Notes under the pieces: model-generated
Told to the model about the DNA's origin: nothing
Databases searched by the model: none
The model's input: the letters and a program-made list of their open reading frames with translations, nothing else
Shown: positions 1 to 8,732 of the stretch, piece by piece
Layout: each line of letters starts with the position of its first letter
Position numbering within the stretch: the first letter of the stretch is position 1
Origin: Deltaproteobacteria bacterium
Lineage (GTDB): Bacteria > Desulfobacterota > Desulfobacteria > Desulfobacterales > C00003060
Length of the DNA: 64,000 nt
Assembly: GCA_003647275.1 (NCBI GenBank)
Contig: QMMN01000005.1
Span: forward strand, 1-64,000
Direction: 5' to 3'
Made by a program: the position numbers and the translations under genes

Positions 1-124
1 CCGCCTCCTTGAGCCCCTCCTTAAGGGTGAGCGCATATGTGGCATGATGCCCCATACGCATTATCATACGGGACAGCATGTCGCATATCATCTTGTCGTC
101 ATCAATGATCAGAATGTTGGCCAC
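1..124 (-). CDS. Response regulator, N-terminal end of receiver domain (partial)
   Basis: The gene runs off the left edge, so only about 41 residues are visible. They read NILIIDDDKMICDML, the beta-1 strand and acidic pair that open a CheY-like receiver domain, so this is probably the phosphoacceptor half of a two-component regulator. The GTG at 124 is chosen because GAGG lies six bases upstream; an in-frame ATG at 151 is also possible. The output domain is outside the window and cannot be named. A second, broken receiver gene lies just upstream on the same strand. Confidence 0.75.
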   Translation of the reverse strand, partial: MANILIIDDDKMICDMLSRMIMRMGHHATYALTLKEGLKEA

Positions 125-387
125 TTTCGTTCCTCGTTGCTCGTTAAACATCAATCTTATTTCCATTCGGCTTCAACATATTGAATTATCTATTAATCTT
201 TTTTCCCAACTTATCATTTTCTTCCTTCAGTTCTTTATAAACATAATCACTTGATATATCCTGAGTCACGGATCAATGCCAAATAAAGCTCAGTTCATCG
301 CATGATGCTTGTGCATAAATCAAAAATTTTACAAAACCATCCTTGTATTTTCTGCTTCCGTATCCCTTTCACCCGGTTAAATCATTT

Positions 388-709
388 CATATCAACAAGG
401 TATATTTTGTAAAGTTGATCGAGATCGGCACGTTCGGCGATTGAGTATCCGCGGTACCAAACGTTTCAAGGCCCCGGTTTCGGGCAACAATAAATCCAAA
501 AGGCATAGGTCGATGCCTCCTTCGGCCAGGTGCTCCAACCCTGTCGAGGGTTTTTCGGCCCACGCCAGACCGAACCCACCACCTTTCACTTCGGCCAGCA
601 TCTCCTGTATCAGGCGGACATCTCCGGAATTGTCCTCAACCAGCAGAACTTTGATCGTTTTGTCGTTCACCTCTTTCAACCACTTGGCAGTTTCATAATG
701 GTAAACCAA
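388..709 (-). pseudogene. Frameshifted and truncated receiver-domain remnant
   Basis: The first frame encodes a receiver start (KVLLVEDNSGDVRLIQEML, then DLCLLDLLLPE, which contains the phosphoacceptor Asp). The family pattern then stops at about base 460. The overlapping frame continues it as RGLETFGTADTQSPNVPI, which resembles the usual receiver segment after the phosphorylated Asp, and ends at 388. The second half of the domain (the conserved Thr/Lys part) is absent in every frame. A frameshift plus a 3' deletion therefore inactivated this gene. It may be a decaying relative of the regulator at the left edge. A sequencing indel could explain the frameshift but not the missing C-terminal half. 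Confidence 0.65.
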
Positions 710-1030
710 AACTCTTTTTGATCAACTTTAAACCTTGAAGAACTGCTCCAACTCAATCAACAAAATCTCGACTGGTCTACCGGTCGTGCGGGAAGATTTT
801 TGATTTAAGTAAAAAATTATCATAAGAATATCAAAACCTCAACCTCCTTATCTTTCCTTTCCGGCGTTTGACTATTGTATCTTATGAAACCTGCCAGCTA
901 AGATCAAAATCTCCGTCGAGTATTTGTTAGGTCAAGTCTCGCCCACGACACATAACCCCATCAGGCTTTTTCTTGACCATTTGGGCCCGTTGGTCTATTT
1001 TTTTGGTTTAAAAAAGTCCATTAAGAACAT
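710..1030. other. Intergenic region without a recognised gene
   Basis: These 321 bases separate the broken receiver gene from the plus-strand ATPase. No open frame here looks like a protein. There is no tRNA-like cloverleaf and no hairpin followed by a T-tract that I can support. The stretch is AT-richer than its neighbours and may hold a promoter for the ATPase, but I could not pick out a convincing -35/-10 pair. Confidence 0.4.
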
Positions 1031-1036
1031 TTGGAT

Positions 1037-1570
1037 ATGAGTGAAACCAACTGGTATGTTCTCACGGGGGCACCCTCGTCAGGCAAAACCACCCTGTTGA
1101 AGGAGTTGGAAAAGTTTGGGTATCGGGTCATCCACGAGGTGGCAAGGGGTTATATTGAAATGCAAATGGCACAGGGGCGCACCCTGGATGAAATCAGGGC
1201 TGATAAAAGATCTTTTGAAAGCTGGATACTGGACGCTAAAATAGACATAGAAGCGGCATTGCCAAAAGATGAAACGATTATCCTTGACCGAGCCATTCCG
1301 GACAGCATTGCTTACTTTGAGGTGGCCGGCCTTGACGTTAAAAGGGCCATTGAGAAAAGCCCTCGCCATCGATATAAGAAAGTTTTTTTGCTGGATCAAC
1401 TCCCCTATCAGGTTGATCATGTCAGAATCGAGGACAGAGAAACCGCCACTAGGCTGGATCGAAGCCTGGAGCAAGGCTACAAGATGCTCGGCTATGACGT
1501 GATAAGGATCCCTGCAATGTCTGTAAAGGAGAGGACAAAGATCATTTTGCAAGAGATAGAAGAAAACTGA
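1037..1570 (+). CDS. AAA_28-type P-loop ATPase/kinase-like protein
   Basis: The 177-residue protein begins with a Walker A motif, TGAPSSGKTTLL, near residues 10-20. A Walker-B-like TIILDRAIPDSIAYF follows about 70 residues later. This order and spacing match the AAA_28 family of small P-loop proteins, which are related to NadR-type ribosylnicotinamide kinases; the substrate is unknown. An in-frame TTG at 1031 also exists, but the ATG at 1037 is preferred. Neither has a clear ribosome binding site. The macro-domain gene 90 bases downstream on the same strand binds ADP-ribose-type ligands in other members of its family. A shared role in NAD or nucleotide metabolism is a guess from that proximity. 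Confidence 0.75.
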   Translation: MSETNWYVLTGAPSSGKTTLLKELEKFGYRVIHEVARGYIEMQMAQGRTLDEIRADKRSFESWILDAKIDIEAALPKDETIILDRAIPDSIAYFEVAGLDVKRAIEKSPRHRYKKVFLLDQLPYQVDHVRIEDRETATRLDRSLEQGYKMLGYDVIRIPAMSVKERTKIILQEIEEN

Positions 1571-1659
1571 GTAGTCGTTGCTCAGGTTTCGGGTTTGAAC
1601 GAGGTGGTTGGCCATTCGAGGCGAGGAAGACCGCTTCAGACAAAAAAGGAGGTATTGTT

Positions 1660-2187
1660 ATGGAAAAGAAAGTGGGGCGGGCGGTGCTTGAAGTCAGCCA
1701 GTGTGACATTACAGAGATGGACACAGATGCAATCGTTAATGCGGCGAACGCACAGCTCATCCTGGGTGCTGGGGTAGCCGGAGCCATCAAGGCCAAGGGC
1801 GGGCCTAAAATCCAGGAGGAATGCAATGCCATTGGCGGCACCTTTGTGGGTGGGGCCGTGATCACAACCGGCGGCAACCTCAAGGCCAAGCACGTGATTC
1901 ATGCTGTGGGCCCGCGCATGGGAGAAGGAAATGAAGACGAGAAATTGAAAAACGCCACCCTAAACAGTCTTAAGGTGGCTGATGAGAACAAGCTGACCAG
2001 TATCACGTTTCCGGCGATCAGCACGGGCATCTTCGGGTTCCCTAAAAAGCGCTGCGCCGAGATAATGCTTCGTACGGTCATTGATTACTTAAAAGGGGAC
2101 ACAGGACTTAAGAGGGTAGTCTTTTGCCTGCATGGGGCATCGAGTCACGAGATTTTCTCAGATGCGCTGAACCGCCTTTCGGCCTAA
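1660..2187 (+). CDS. Macro-domain protein (ADP-ribose binding/deacylating)
   Basis: The whole 175-residue product is a single macro domain. The ligand loops are visible: DAIVNAANAQLILGAGVAGAI near residues 24-44 and the phosphate loop ISTGIFGFP near residue 127. Family members bind ADP-ribose and often remove it, or O-acetyl groups, from proteins and metabolites in the cytoplasm. Which activity applies here cannot be read from sequence. The start is firm because AAGGAGG precedes the ATG by seven bases. The gene follows a small P-loop ATPase on the same strand and may be cotranscribed with it. Confidence 0.9.
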   Translation: MEKKVGRAVLEVSQCDITEMDTDAIVNAANAQLILGAGVAGAIKAKGGPKIQEECNAIGGTFVGGAVITTGGNLKAKHVIHAVGPRMGEGNEDEKLKNATLNSLKVADENKLTSITFPAISTGIFGFPKKRCAEIMLRTVIDYLKGDTGLKRVVFCLHGASSHEIFSDALNRLSA

Positions 2188-2224
2188 AAAGGGCGGCTAT
2201 CAGGGCCTGCGGTTCCACCACACA

Positions 2225-2611
2225 TTACGATTTGTACGGCAAGCGTAGGGCCTGTCTATATTGCCTCAGAATAAGCTTGCGGGGGAAGTCAGGGTTTGAT
2301 AGGTAGCCAAGGCTTATACTCAGAAAGCGATCCTTGAGTCCCTTGAAGACCTCGTCTTTTTCGGTTTCATCAATAAAGTTTCTCTCTTTCTTATACTGGT
2401 AGGTCGCCCTGTCGCCCACGGCGCTCTTTATCTCATTCAAACTAAAATCTTCGGTCCCTTGGTTTTCAAGGTACTCTGGCTTGACTGCGACATCTATGCG
2501 GGCAACAAAAGAGACCAGCCACCGGTCTCCAGCCACTGGTCTGGAAAGGTCATAAAGTTCAAGGGTAAGACCATTTTCAAGCCTTATCTTCTCGATCAAT
2601 TTGTCTTCCAT
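2225..2611 (-). CDS. Conserved-looking hypothetical protein, 128 aa
   Basis: I do not recognise the family. The protein is soluble and charged, with no signal peptide or membrane segment. An N-terminal part rich in beta-type residues (ENGLTLELYDLSRPVAGDRW) precedes a helical, Lys-rich C-terminal half. It starts six bases after the stop of the large EndoQ-UvrD helicase gene, and a GGTG in that gap could serve as ribosome binding site. The two genes are therefore probably cotranscribed and translationally coupled, which suggests an accessory role to the helicase, though nothing in the sequence proves it. Confidence 0.7.
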   Translation of the reverse strand: MEDKLIEKIRLENGLTLELYDLSRPVAGDRWLVSFVARIDVAVKPEYLENQGTEDFSLNEIKSAVGDRATYQYKKERNFIDETEKDEVFKGLKDRFLSISLGYLSNPDFPRKLILRQYRQALRLPYKS

Positions 2612-2617
2612 ATCACC

Positions 2618-5600
2618 TCAAAGCTGAAAAAGGCTGAGTTGCGTGCGCCTTGTTTTAGGATCTGACTTTGGGGAAAAGGGCTTTTTGTGTTGTTTTAAAT
2701 CTTTGTCAACGGCCTCAAGAAAAGGGGATATGTGCTGAACCGTCCTCTGCCCAAACCATTGTCGTCTCTTCACATGGGTCAGATAGATCTTTTCCTGCGC
2801 CCGTGTTAAAGCCACATAAAATAGTCTTCTCTCTTCAAGGAGATCTTCCTTTTCACTGTTTTTTCTCCTATAAGGGATCACACCGTCTTCACAACCAGCA
2901 ATAAAGACCACAGGGAACTCCAGCCCTTTGGCAGCATGCATCGTCATCAGGGAAACCTTTTCTGCAGCAGGGTCGTAAAGATCCTGCGCCTGCTCAAGGG
3001 CAAGGTGAGCCAAGAAATCATCGGCCCGGTCCTCAAAGGATCTGGACAGACCTAAAAAGGCATTGAGGTCTTCTTTAAAGGCCTCATGACCAGACATGGC
3101 ATCCATGATGCTGAATCGATCCAAAATATGGTGAATTTGTTCGTAGACACTTTTGCCATTGAGCGTCTCTTTGAGTTGGCTCAAATCCTTTGAAAATAGC
3201 CCGAGTTTGCTTCTCGGGCCTCGTTTGAGTCCGGAGATCTCGGCCGAGTGCTCGAGCGCACTGATAAGAGGATGCCCCGTGGTCTTAGTCCATTGTTTTA
3301 ACGCATGAACCGTGCTGGGGCCAATACCCCTTGAAGGAAAATTAAGGACCCTCTCCACATCAAGATCACATGCAATGGACCACCCCAACTTCAGGTAGGA
3401 AATAAGCTCTGTGATTCCCTTCCGGTTTTGAAGCTTTTCAATGCCAACCATCTGGTACGGGATACCAGATCGTGCAAAGGCCTCATCCAGGGCCTTTCCC
3501 TGTTCCTTAACCCGGTAAAGCACGGCAAAATCCGAAAAACTTCGTTCCTTTTTCTCCTGAACCCGATCAATCCGCCGGCTGTCCATGGAAAAGTGGCTGA
3601 TCCCGCCAACCGCCTGCTCAATGGTCTTGACGATGTATTCGGCCTCTGCCCTTTGGGTGGGAAGCTCAGCAACCGTCAGGACCTTTGCCCCGTAAATGCC
3701 AGACCAAATCCCTTTTTCTCCTCTCCCCGTATCATCGACACCAATAACCTGCCCGGAGGCCCGTAAAATCGTCTCTGTGGAGCGATAGTTCTGCTTAAGC
3801 AGAATCCTTTTCGCACCTGGAAAATCCTCACAAAATCTGTGAAAATATTGAACATCTGCCCCCCTGAATCCGTATATGGCCTGATCCGGGTCACCGATGA
3901 CACAAATGTCATGGCCTTCAGGTGCAAGGAGGCGGATGAGGCGATATTGGGCATAATTGACGTCCTGATATTCGTCCACAGATATGAAACAAAACCTTTG
4001 TTGGTACTTTCTCAGGATCATCCGATGGGTTTCAAAAAGTCTGACTGTCTTATAAATGAGGTCGTCAAAATCAAGAAGATGGTTCTCATCAAGGATCTCC
4101 TGATAGGCCCCATATATGGAAGGGAACTGATCCAACAAGGGCTCTGGGACAAGTCCGGCCAAATCGTCGTCCGGGGAGAGCAAGCACTGTTTGACCTTAG
4201 AAATGGTATCTGAAATGCCCTCCAGGTCAAGCCTTGACACAAGGAAGTCGTCGTGCGTCCTCTGCATGGCCGCCTTCACAAACTGGGTGCGGTCGCTTTC
4301 ATTCAATATAGATACCGTATTTCTTATTCCTAGGGCATTTGCCTCAAGAGAGATGATATCAAGACACAACCCGTGAAAAGTCTTAATGGTGACCCCCTTT
4401 AGGGCCTTTGAATCGTCAAGAATCTTGCTCAACCGTTCGGCCATCTCCTGGGCAGCTTTATTTGTAAAGGTCACAGCAAGGACCTGCTCGGGCCGGGCGA
4501 CCCTTTCTGAGATCAGGTAAGCGATGCGGTGGGTCAGGGTGAGGGTCTTTCCGGTCCCGGGGCCTGCGACGATCAAGAGTGGCCCCCCGGTGTATTGGAC
4601 CGCCTCACGCTGGGCCTCATTCAAACGATCCAATAAACCCTTTTTAGGAAAATGGTCCTCCCGGAGAAGGGGCGCTTGCTCCGGTGGAACAAAGGTTTTC
4701 TCTTTTACAGTTGAAGTAAGATGGGCGGTCTGTAATGGTTCATCGTGCGGGATAAGGGAAATCGTTTCTCTTCGGCCCCTTATCTTGGCTTTCGACAACC
4801 CCCCAAAGAGTCTCTTTTGTCCGAAAAGCTGGCTGCGTTCCTGCTCATCAAAGAGTGAGACAGTGCCAAATTCGCCGTCATATCCCGGAGCAATATAGAC
4901 CTGGTTGTTTCGCATCCTGTTGATCGCCTCGGCAAGAAGGGCTGGCCCATGTCGGTCAAGGGCCTCTAAGGGGATCTTTCTGAGGATCTCAAATTCCGGG
5001 CCAAGCCTTTCAACAAGCATCCGGTAAGCATGGGTCACCTTCTTGCTCTTGGCGCCCACCTGAAAGACCTGTGATAAGACATCGGTCAGGGGAAGGAGGC
5101 TCGTATATGGATGAGCCCCTTTTGGCTTTACACCAGCTTTGCGGTCGCCCAGTTCTTCTACCCGGTACATCACCCCAATGGTCACTGGCCTGCCACAAAT
5201 CGGGCAAAGCCCCTGGTGACGTCTGGTTTCCGCTGGTGAAAGTCTCGCGCCACATTTCCTGTGGCCATCAAAATGATATTTCCCCTCCTCGGCAAAGTAT
5301 TCAAGGGTACCCAGAAAACGTTTTGGGTCACCGGTCTTCAGGGCATCCCTGATGGCAAAATAGGAAAGGTCCGTGTCAAAAAGGTTCGCCTCCCTTCCAA
5401 GGTTACTCGGGGAGTGAGCATCCGAATTGGAAACCAGAGTGAGCCCGTCCAAGGATGAGACCCGCCAGTTCATGGCAGGATCAGAGGAAAGACCGGTTTC
5501 CACAGCAAAGATGTGGGGCGTCAGGTCCTCAAAACATTCCTCAAGCGAGTCAAAACCGGACTTGGAACCCAGGACTGAAAACCAAGGGGTCCAGATATGG

Positions 5601-6088
5601 GCCGGGATCAGGAAGGCATCTTCAGAGGTTTCAAGGACAATTTCAAGGAGAGATCTGCACGCCAGCCCGAGGATCGGCCTCCCATCCGAGCCAATATTGC
5701 CGATCCGGCCAAGCCTTTGGTTGAATTTCTCTGTAAGCTCAAGATCGGGTAAAAAGACCACATTATGAACTTTGCGGGTCTTCCCATCTTTTTTGTAGAT
5801 GCTGCTAATCTCGACGCTGAGCATAAAGCGTACAGGCCCTTTGCAGCGAGGCGGAACCATCTGGTCTGTTTGGGCTGCAAACTCTGGTCTTAACTTAAAG
5901 AGTCCGTTTTCTGCTGGCTCCAGTTTCTTGCTCAGTTCTGAAAACCACTGAGGATGGGTAAAATCTCCAGTCCCCACAACCGTGATCCCCTTTAGCTGGG
6001 CCCACAGATTCAGATGCTCGAGATTGAGATTTTTGGCTGTCGCCCGGGAAAGATAGGAATGAATATGAAGATCAGCAATGAATTCCAT
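2618..6088 (-). CDS. EndoQ/PHP-type nuclease fused to UvrD/Rep helicase
   Basis: This 1156-residue protein joins two DNA-repair modules. Residues 1 to about 400 resemble archaeal endonuclease Q: a PHP-domain metal site (ADLHIHSYLSRAT at 5-17, then GTGDFTHP), followed by a short Cys cluster (CGA...CPICG). EndoQ nicks DNA 5' of deaminated bases and abasic sites. From about residue 485 the protein is a superfamily 1A helicase, with Walker A GPGTGKT near 509, Walker B DEYQD near 705, QNYRST, and a late HAAKGLEFPVVF motif. UvrD-like helicases unwind nicked duplexes, so the fusion plausibly couples nicking to strand removal. No ribosome binding site is obvious at the ATG. A small hypothetical gene follows six bases downstream. 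Confidence 0.9.
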   Translation of the reverse strand: MEFIADLHIHSYLSRATAKNLNLEHLNLWAQLKGITVVGTGDFTHPQWFSELSKKLEPAENGLFKLRPEFAAQTDQMVPPRCKGPVRFMLSVEISSIYKKDGKTRKVHNVVFLPDLELTEKFNQRLGRIGNIGSDGRPILGLACRSLLEIVLETSEDAFLIPAHIWTPWFSVLGSKSGFDSLEECFEDLTPHIFAVETGLSSDPAMNWRVSSLDGLTLVSNSDAHSPSNLGREANLFDTDLSYFAIRDALKTGDPKRFLGTLEYFAEEGKYHFDGHRKCGARLSPAETRRHQGLCPICGRPVTIGVMYRVEELGDRKAGVKPKGAHPYTSLLPLTDVLSQVFQVGAKSKKVTHAYRMLVERLGPEFEILRKIPLEALDRHGPALLAEAINRMRNNQVYIAPGYDGEFGTVSLFDEQERSQLFGQKRLFGGLSKAKIRGRRETISLIPHDEPLQTAHLTSTVKEKTFVPPEQAPLLREDHFPKKGLLDRLNEAQREAVQYTGGPLLIVAGPGTGKTLTLTHRIAYLISERVARPEQVLAVTFTNKAAQEMAERLSKILDDSKALKGVTIKTFHGLCLDIISLEANALGIRNTVSILNESDRTQFVKAAMQRTHDDFLVSRLDLEGISDTISKVKQCLLSPDDDLAGLVPEPLLDQFPSIYGAYQEILDENHLLDFDDLIYKTVRLFETHRMILRKYQQRFCFISVDEYQDVNYAQYRLIRLLAPEGHDICVIGDPDQAIYGFRGADVQYFHRFCEDFPGAKRILLKQNYRSTETILRASGQVIGVDDTGRGEKGIWSGIYGAKVLTVAELPTQRAEAEYIVKTIEQAVGGISHFSMDSRRIDRVQEKKERSFSDFAVLYRVKEQGKALDEAFARSGIPYQMVGIEKLQNRKGITELISYLKLGWSIACDLDVERVLNFPSRGIGPSTVHALKQWTKTTGHPLISALEHSAEISGLKRGPRSKLGLFSKDLSQLKETLNGKSVYEQIHHILDRFSIMDAMSGHEAFKEDLNAFLGLSRSFEDRADDFLAHLALEQAQDLYDPAAEKVSLMTMHAAKGLEFPVVFIAGCEDGVIPYRRKNSEKEDLLEERRLFYVALTRAQEKIYLTHVKRRQWFGQRTVQHISPFLEAVDKDLKQHKKPFSPKSDPKTRRTQLSLFQL

Positions 6089-6157
6089 TTGGTCTTATTA
6101 ATTTAATGGGCAAGGTTTTCGGGTTTTATTGTGATCCAATGCTGCGAATTAAAAGGG

Positions 6158-7171
6158 TTAGCAGATGCGTGGCAGTTGTTCTCCAACTAACATGTCAAGG
6201 ATCCGGGTGCCTCCAATGCGAGTCTTCATAAAGACCCGCCCACGGTTTTCTGAGACCACCCTCCCGATGATCCCCGCTCCACGTCCATAGGGGTGGGCCT
6301 GCATACAGCTCAAAACCTTATCTGCATCCTCAGATGCAACAAATGCGATTAACTTTCCCTCGTTAGCCACATAAAGGGGATCGAGTCCAAGGAGTTCACA
6401 GGCCCCCTGCACGCCTTCGCTCACTGGAATCTGGTCTTCAAGGAGTTCGATTCCCACATTCGACTGAATGGCAATCTCGTTTAGGGTGGTAGCAAGCCCC
6501 CCACGCGTGGGATCCCGCATGGCGTGGATTCCATCACTCACCAACATCATTTCTGCCACCAACCCATTCAGGGGGGCAGAATCGGTCTGAATGACCGACT
6601 CAAAGGAAAGCCCTGCCCGTTGAGACAGAATGGCTATCCCATGATCTCCGATAGAGCCACTTACCAGTACGGCGTCTCCAGGCTGCGCATTTCTCCCCGA
6701 AATATGCGCATGACCCCTGATTAAACCGATCCCGGACGTGTTAATAAAAATCTTATCCACCCCCCCGCGATTCACGACCTTGGTGTCGCCGGTAATGATC
6801 TGCACCCCGGCAGTCTTTGCGGTCGCCTTCATGGAACCCAGAATTCGCTTCAGGTCGGCCATCGGAAAACCCTCCTCGATAATAAAACCGGCACTGAGAT
6901 AGAGAGGGTCTGCCCCCTGCATGGCCAAGTCGTTCACCGTGCCATTCACGGCCAAGCAACCAATATCGCCACCCGGGAAAAAGATAGGATCTACCGTGTA
7001 GGAATCCGTGGAAAAGGCAAGCTTGTGATCTCCTATTTCGAATACGGTGCTGTCGTCCAGGCCTTCCAGGAGTGAGTTCTTGAACTGAGGCAGAAATACC
7101 TGTCTGAGCAGTTCATGGGAGGCCCGGCCTCCACTGCCGTGATCCAACAAAATGATATCTTCTTTTTTCAT
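6158..7171 (-). CDS. hypE: [NiFe]-hydrogenase maturation protein HypE
   Basis: HypE dehydrates a carbamoyl group on its own C-terminal cysteine to a thiocyanate, supplying the CN ligands of the NiFe site together with HypF, HypC and HypD. The product has the PurM-like fold signatures: LLDHGSGGRAS at the N-terminus, a GGDIG loop, and MRDPTRGGLATTLNEIA in the middle. It ends in the diagnostic PRIC, whose last residue carries the modification. The start MKKEDIILLD at 7171 fits the family better than the ATG seven codons upstream. No other hyp or hydrogenase genes are in the window, so the rest of the pathway must lie elsewhere. Confidence 0.95.
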   Translation of the reverse strand: MKKEDIILLDHGSGGRASHELLRQVFLPQFKNSLLEGLDDSTVFEIGDHKLAFSTDSYTVDPIFFPGGDIGCLAVNGTVNDLAMQGADPLYLSAGFIIEEGFPMADLKRILGSMKATAKTAGVQIITGDTKVVNRGGVDKIFINTSGIGLIRGHAHISGRNAQPGDAVLVSGSIGDHGIAILSQRAGLSFESVIQTDSAPLNGLVAEMMLVSDGIHAMRDPTRGGLATTLNEIAIQSNVGIELLEDQIPVSEGVQGACELLGLDPLYVANEGKLIAFVASEDADKVLSCMQAHPYGRGAGIIGRVVSENRGRVFMKTRIGGTRILDMLVGEQLPRIC

Positions 7172-7260
7172 ACCTAATCTTTTGCAGTGCAAAAATGGTC
7201 AATCAGACCAAGGAAAAGGGTTTTGAAATAGCTTCTAGTCGCTTATAACCAGAGACATGA

Positions 7261-7296
7261 TTGAAGCTCCCTGCAGCAAGCTGCAGGGAGCTTCAA
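7261..7296. repeat. Perfect 17-bp palindrome, copy of dispersed GAAGCTCCC repeat
   Basis: Two 17-base arms (TTGAAGCTCCCTGCAGC and its exact complement) flank a two-base loop between hypE and lemA. Neither strand has a T-tract after the stem, so a classic terminator is unlikely, although it could block 3' decay of the lemA transcript. The left arm recurs near 21591, 35132, 42561, 44451 and 45721, all between or at the edges of genes. Confidence 0.8.
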
Positions 7297-7316
7297 TTTG
7301 CGTAATGCTTCAGCGC

Positions 7317-7892
7317 CTAGAACTTGACCTTCGGGACCTCCTGTCTCTCCTTGGGCACTTGAAAGAAGCTGGCCTTTTCAAATCCGAACATGCCCGCGAT
7401 CAAATTGGTCGGAAAGCTTCGAAGCTTCGTATTGTAAGCCCTCACCGCTTCGTTAAAACGCCGGCGCTCCACTGCAATCCTGTTCTCAGTCCCTGCCAAT
7501 TCATCCTGAAGGCGGATAAAATTGGTGTTGGCCTTAAGTTCTGGATACCGTTCCACCACCACCAGCAGTCGCGCCAGGGCGGATGAAAGAGCGTTGTTGG
7601 CTGCAATCTTTTCACTGATGGTGCCGGCACCTGCCACCCTGGAACGCGCCTCAGTGACCTTCAGAAGGACTTCCTTTTCATGTTTTGCGTATCCCTTTAC
7701 AGTCTCTACATAGTTGGGGATCAAGTCATAGCGACGTTGAAGTTGATTTTCCACCTGTGCCCAAGCCGCCTTGACCGCCTCGTCCATGCCCACAAGGCGA
7801 TTGTAAGTCGCCTTGAGCGATAGAAGGGGGATCAAGACAACAAGCAGCACAACCCCAACAACGATGATCGCGGTCTTTTGTCCCTGTGTCAT
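7317..7892 (-). CDS. lemA: LemA family membrane protein
   Basis: The 191-residue product has an N-terminal membrane helix (about residues 8-26) and then the LemA helical bundle, with the signature YNRLVGMDEAVKAAWAQVEN and RRYDLIPNYVETVKGYA. LemA proteins sit in the inner membrane with the helical domain outside. Their biochemical role is unknown, but they are recurrently linked to TPM-domain proteins, as here. The ATG overlaps the stop of the nucleotidyltransferase gene by four bases, which indicates translational coupling in a TPM-nucleotidyltransferase-lemA operon. Confidence 0.9.
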   Translation of the reverse strand: MTQGQKTAIIVVGVVLLVVLIPLLSLKATYNRLVGMDEAVKAAWAQVENQLQRRYDLIPNYVETVKGYAKHEKEVLLKVTEARSRVAGAGTISEKIAANNALSSALARLLVVVERYPELKANTNFIRLQDELAGTENRIAVERRRFNEAVRAYNTKLRSFPTNLIAGMFGFEKASFFQVPKERQEVPKVKF

Positions 7893-8632
7893 TTAACTTC
7901 CTCCTTGTCCAGCCTGTCTACCAGTTTCCAGAGTTTTTGCATCTCCCTTATATAGGCCTGAAACAGCTTGGCAACTTCAGAGCTGGTCGGCTTGATCTTT
8001 TTTTCTGTGATGTCAACGAGCTTTTCAAAAAGCCCTCTGTCCAGCTCAAAGGCCTCACAGCCCCGCCTGATTACCTCCCGCCTGTGACGGGAAAGCGCTT
8101 TTCCTTTCAGGTAAAGGAGCCCGTTAAAGATAGCGACAAATGCACGAAGAGACTGTGCTATGACCTGCTGCAGGTACTTTCCCTTACCCTGACTGTCCAG
8201 AAAGGCCTCTCTCAAAAGGAGTAACTTCCCCTTGACCTCTCTTTCGCATTGCAGTCTCAAAAACGTTCGATCAAAGGTGAGGTCCTTCAGGATATCCTTC
8301 CCATAAACCAGTTTATAGCTGTTCTGAAAATTCAGATACTCAATCGGAAAGGCATCCAACGATGTCCTGACATACGCCTCGGTTAGAAACAGGGGGGTGG
8401 CCACGTTCCGCTTTTTCCATTTGGCAATGAGGTCAAAGGCCTGATCAAGAGAATCGATCCCCCTTTCGGAAAGCACAATCATAAAATTGATATCTGATTT
8501 TCCGGGAACGTAGTCAGCACTCACGGCACTCCCATAAAGTATAACGGAGACCAAGTCCTCGCCAAATAGGCCCTTGTAATCATCCACGATGCTGGGGAAT
8601 ATCTCGTCCGGTTCTTTTGGAATCCTGGACAT
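7889..8632 (-). CDS. Nucleotidyltransferase-fold protein with altered active site
   Basis: The N-terminal region carries the Pol-beta-type nucleotidyltransferase signature VILYGSAV followed by GKSDINFMIV. The usual second metal-binding Asp of GS...DxD is Asn here (SDIN), so catalysis may be weak, changed or lost. The C-terminal half is helical and resembles the partner or HEPN-like helices seen in such proteins. AAGGAGG precedes the ATG at 8632. The gene lies between a TPM-domain gene and lemA and overlaps lemA by four bases, so a role in the same envelope-related process is likely, but no substrate can be named. Confidence 0.7.
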   Translation of the reverse strand: MSRIPKEPDEIFPSIVDDYKGLFGEDLVSVILYGSAVSADYVPGKSDINFMIVLSERGIDSLDQAFDLIAKWKKRNVATPLFLTEAYVRTSLDAFPIEYLNFQNSYKLVYGKDILKDLTFDRTFLRLQCEREVKGKLLLLREAFLDSQGKGKYLQQVIAQSLRAFVAIFNGLLYLKGKALSRHRREVIRRGCEAFELDRGLFEKLVDITEKKIKPTSSEVAKLFQAYIREMQKLWKLVDRLDKEEVK

Positions 8633-8732
8633 AAGTCGTCCTCCTTAAAACGTGTTTCGCATTCCGCGTTGCGGATTACCGGTTGGAACCTTCTGGCAAA
8701 TTAAATTCACCACGCCAACCCCCTCAATCGGC

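Noticed and set aside
7261-7296. Palindrome as the intrinsic terminator of lemA
   Set aside because: The stem is perfect but no T-tract follows on either strand, and its arms recur at many unrelated gaps, so it is listed as a repeat.
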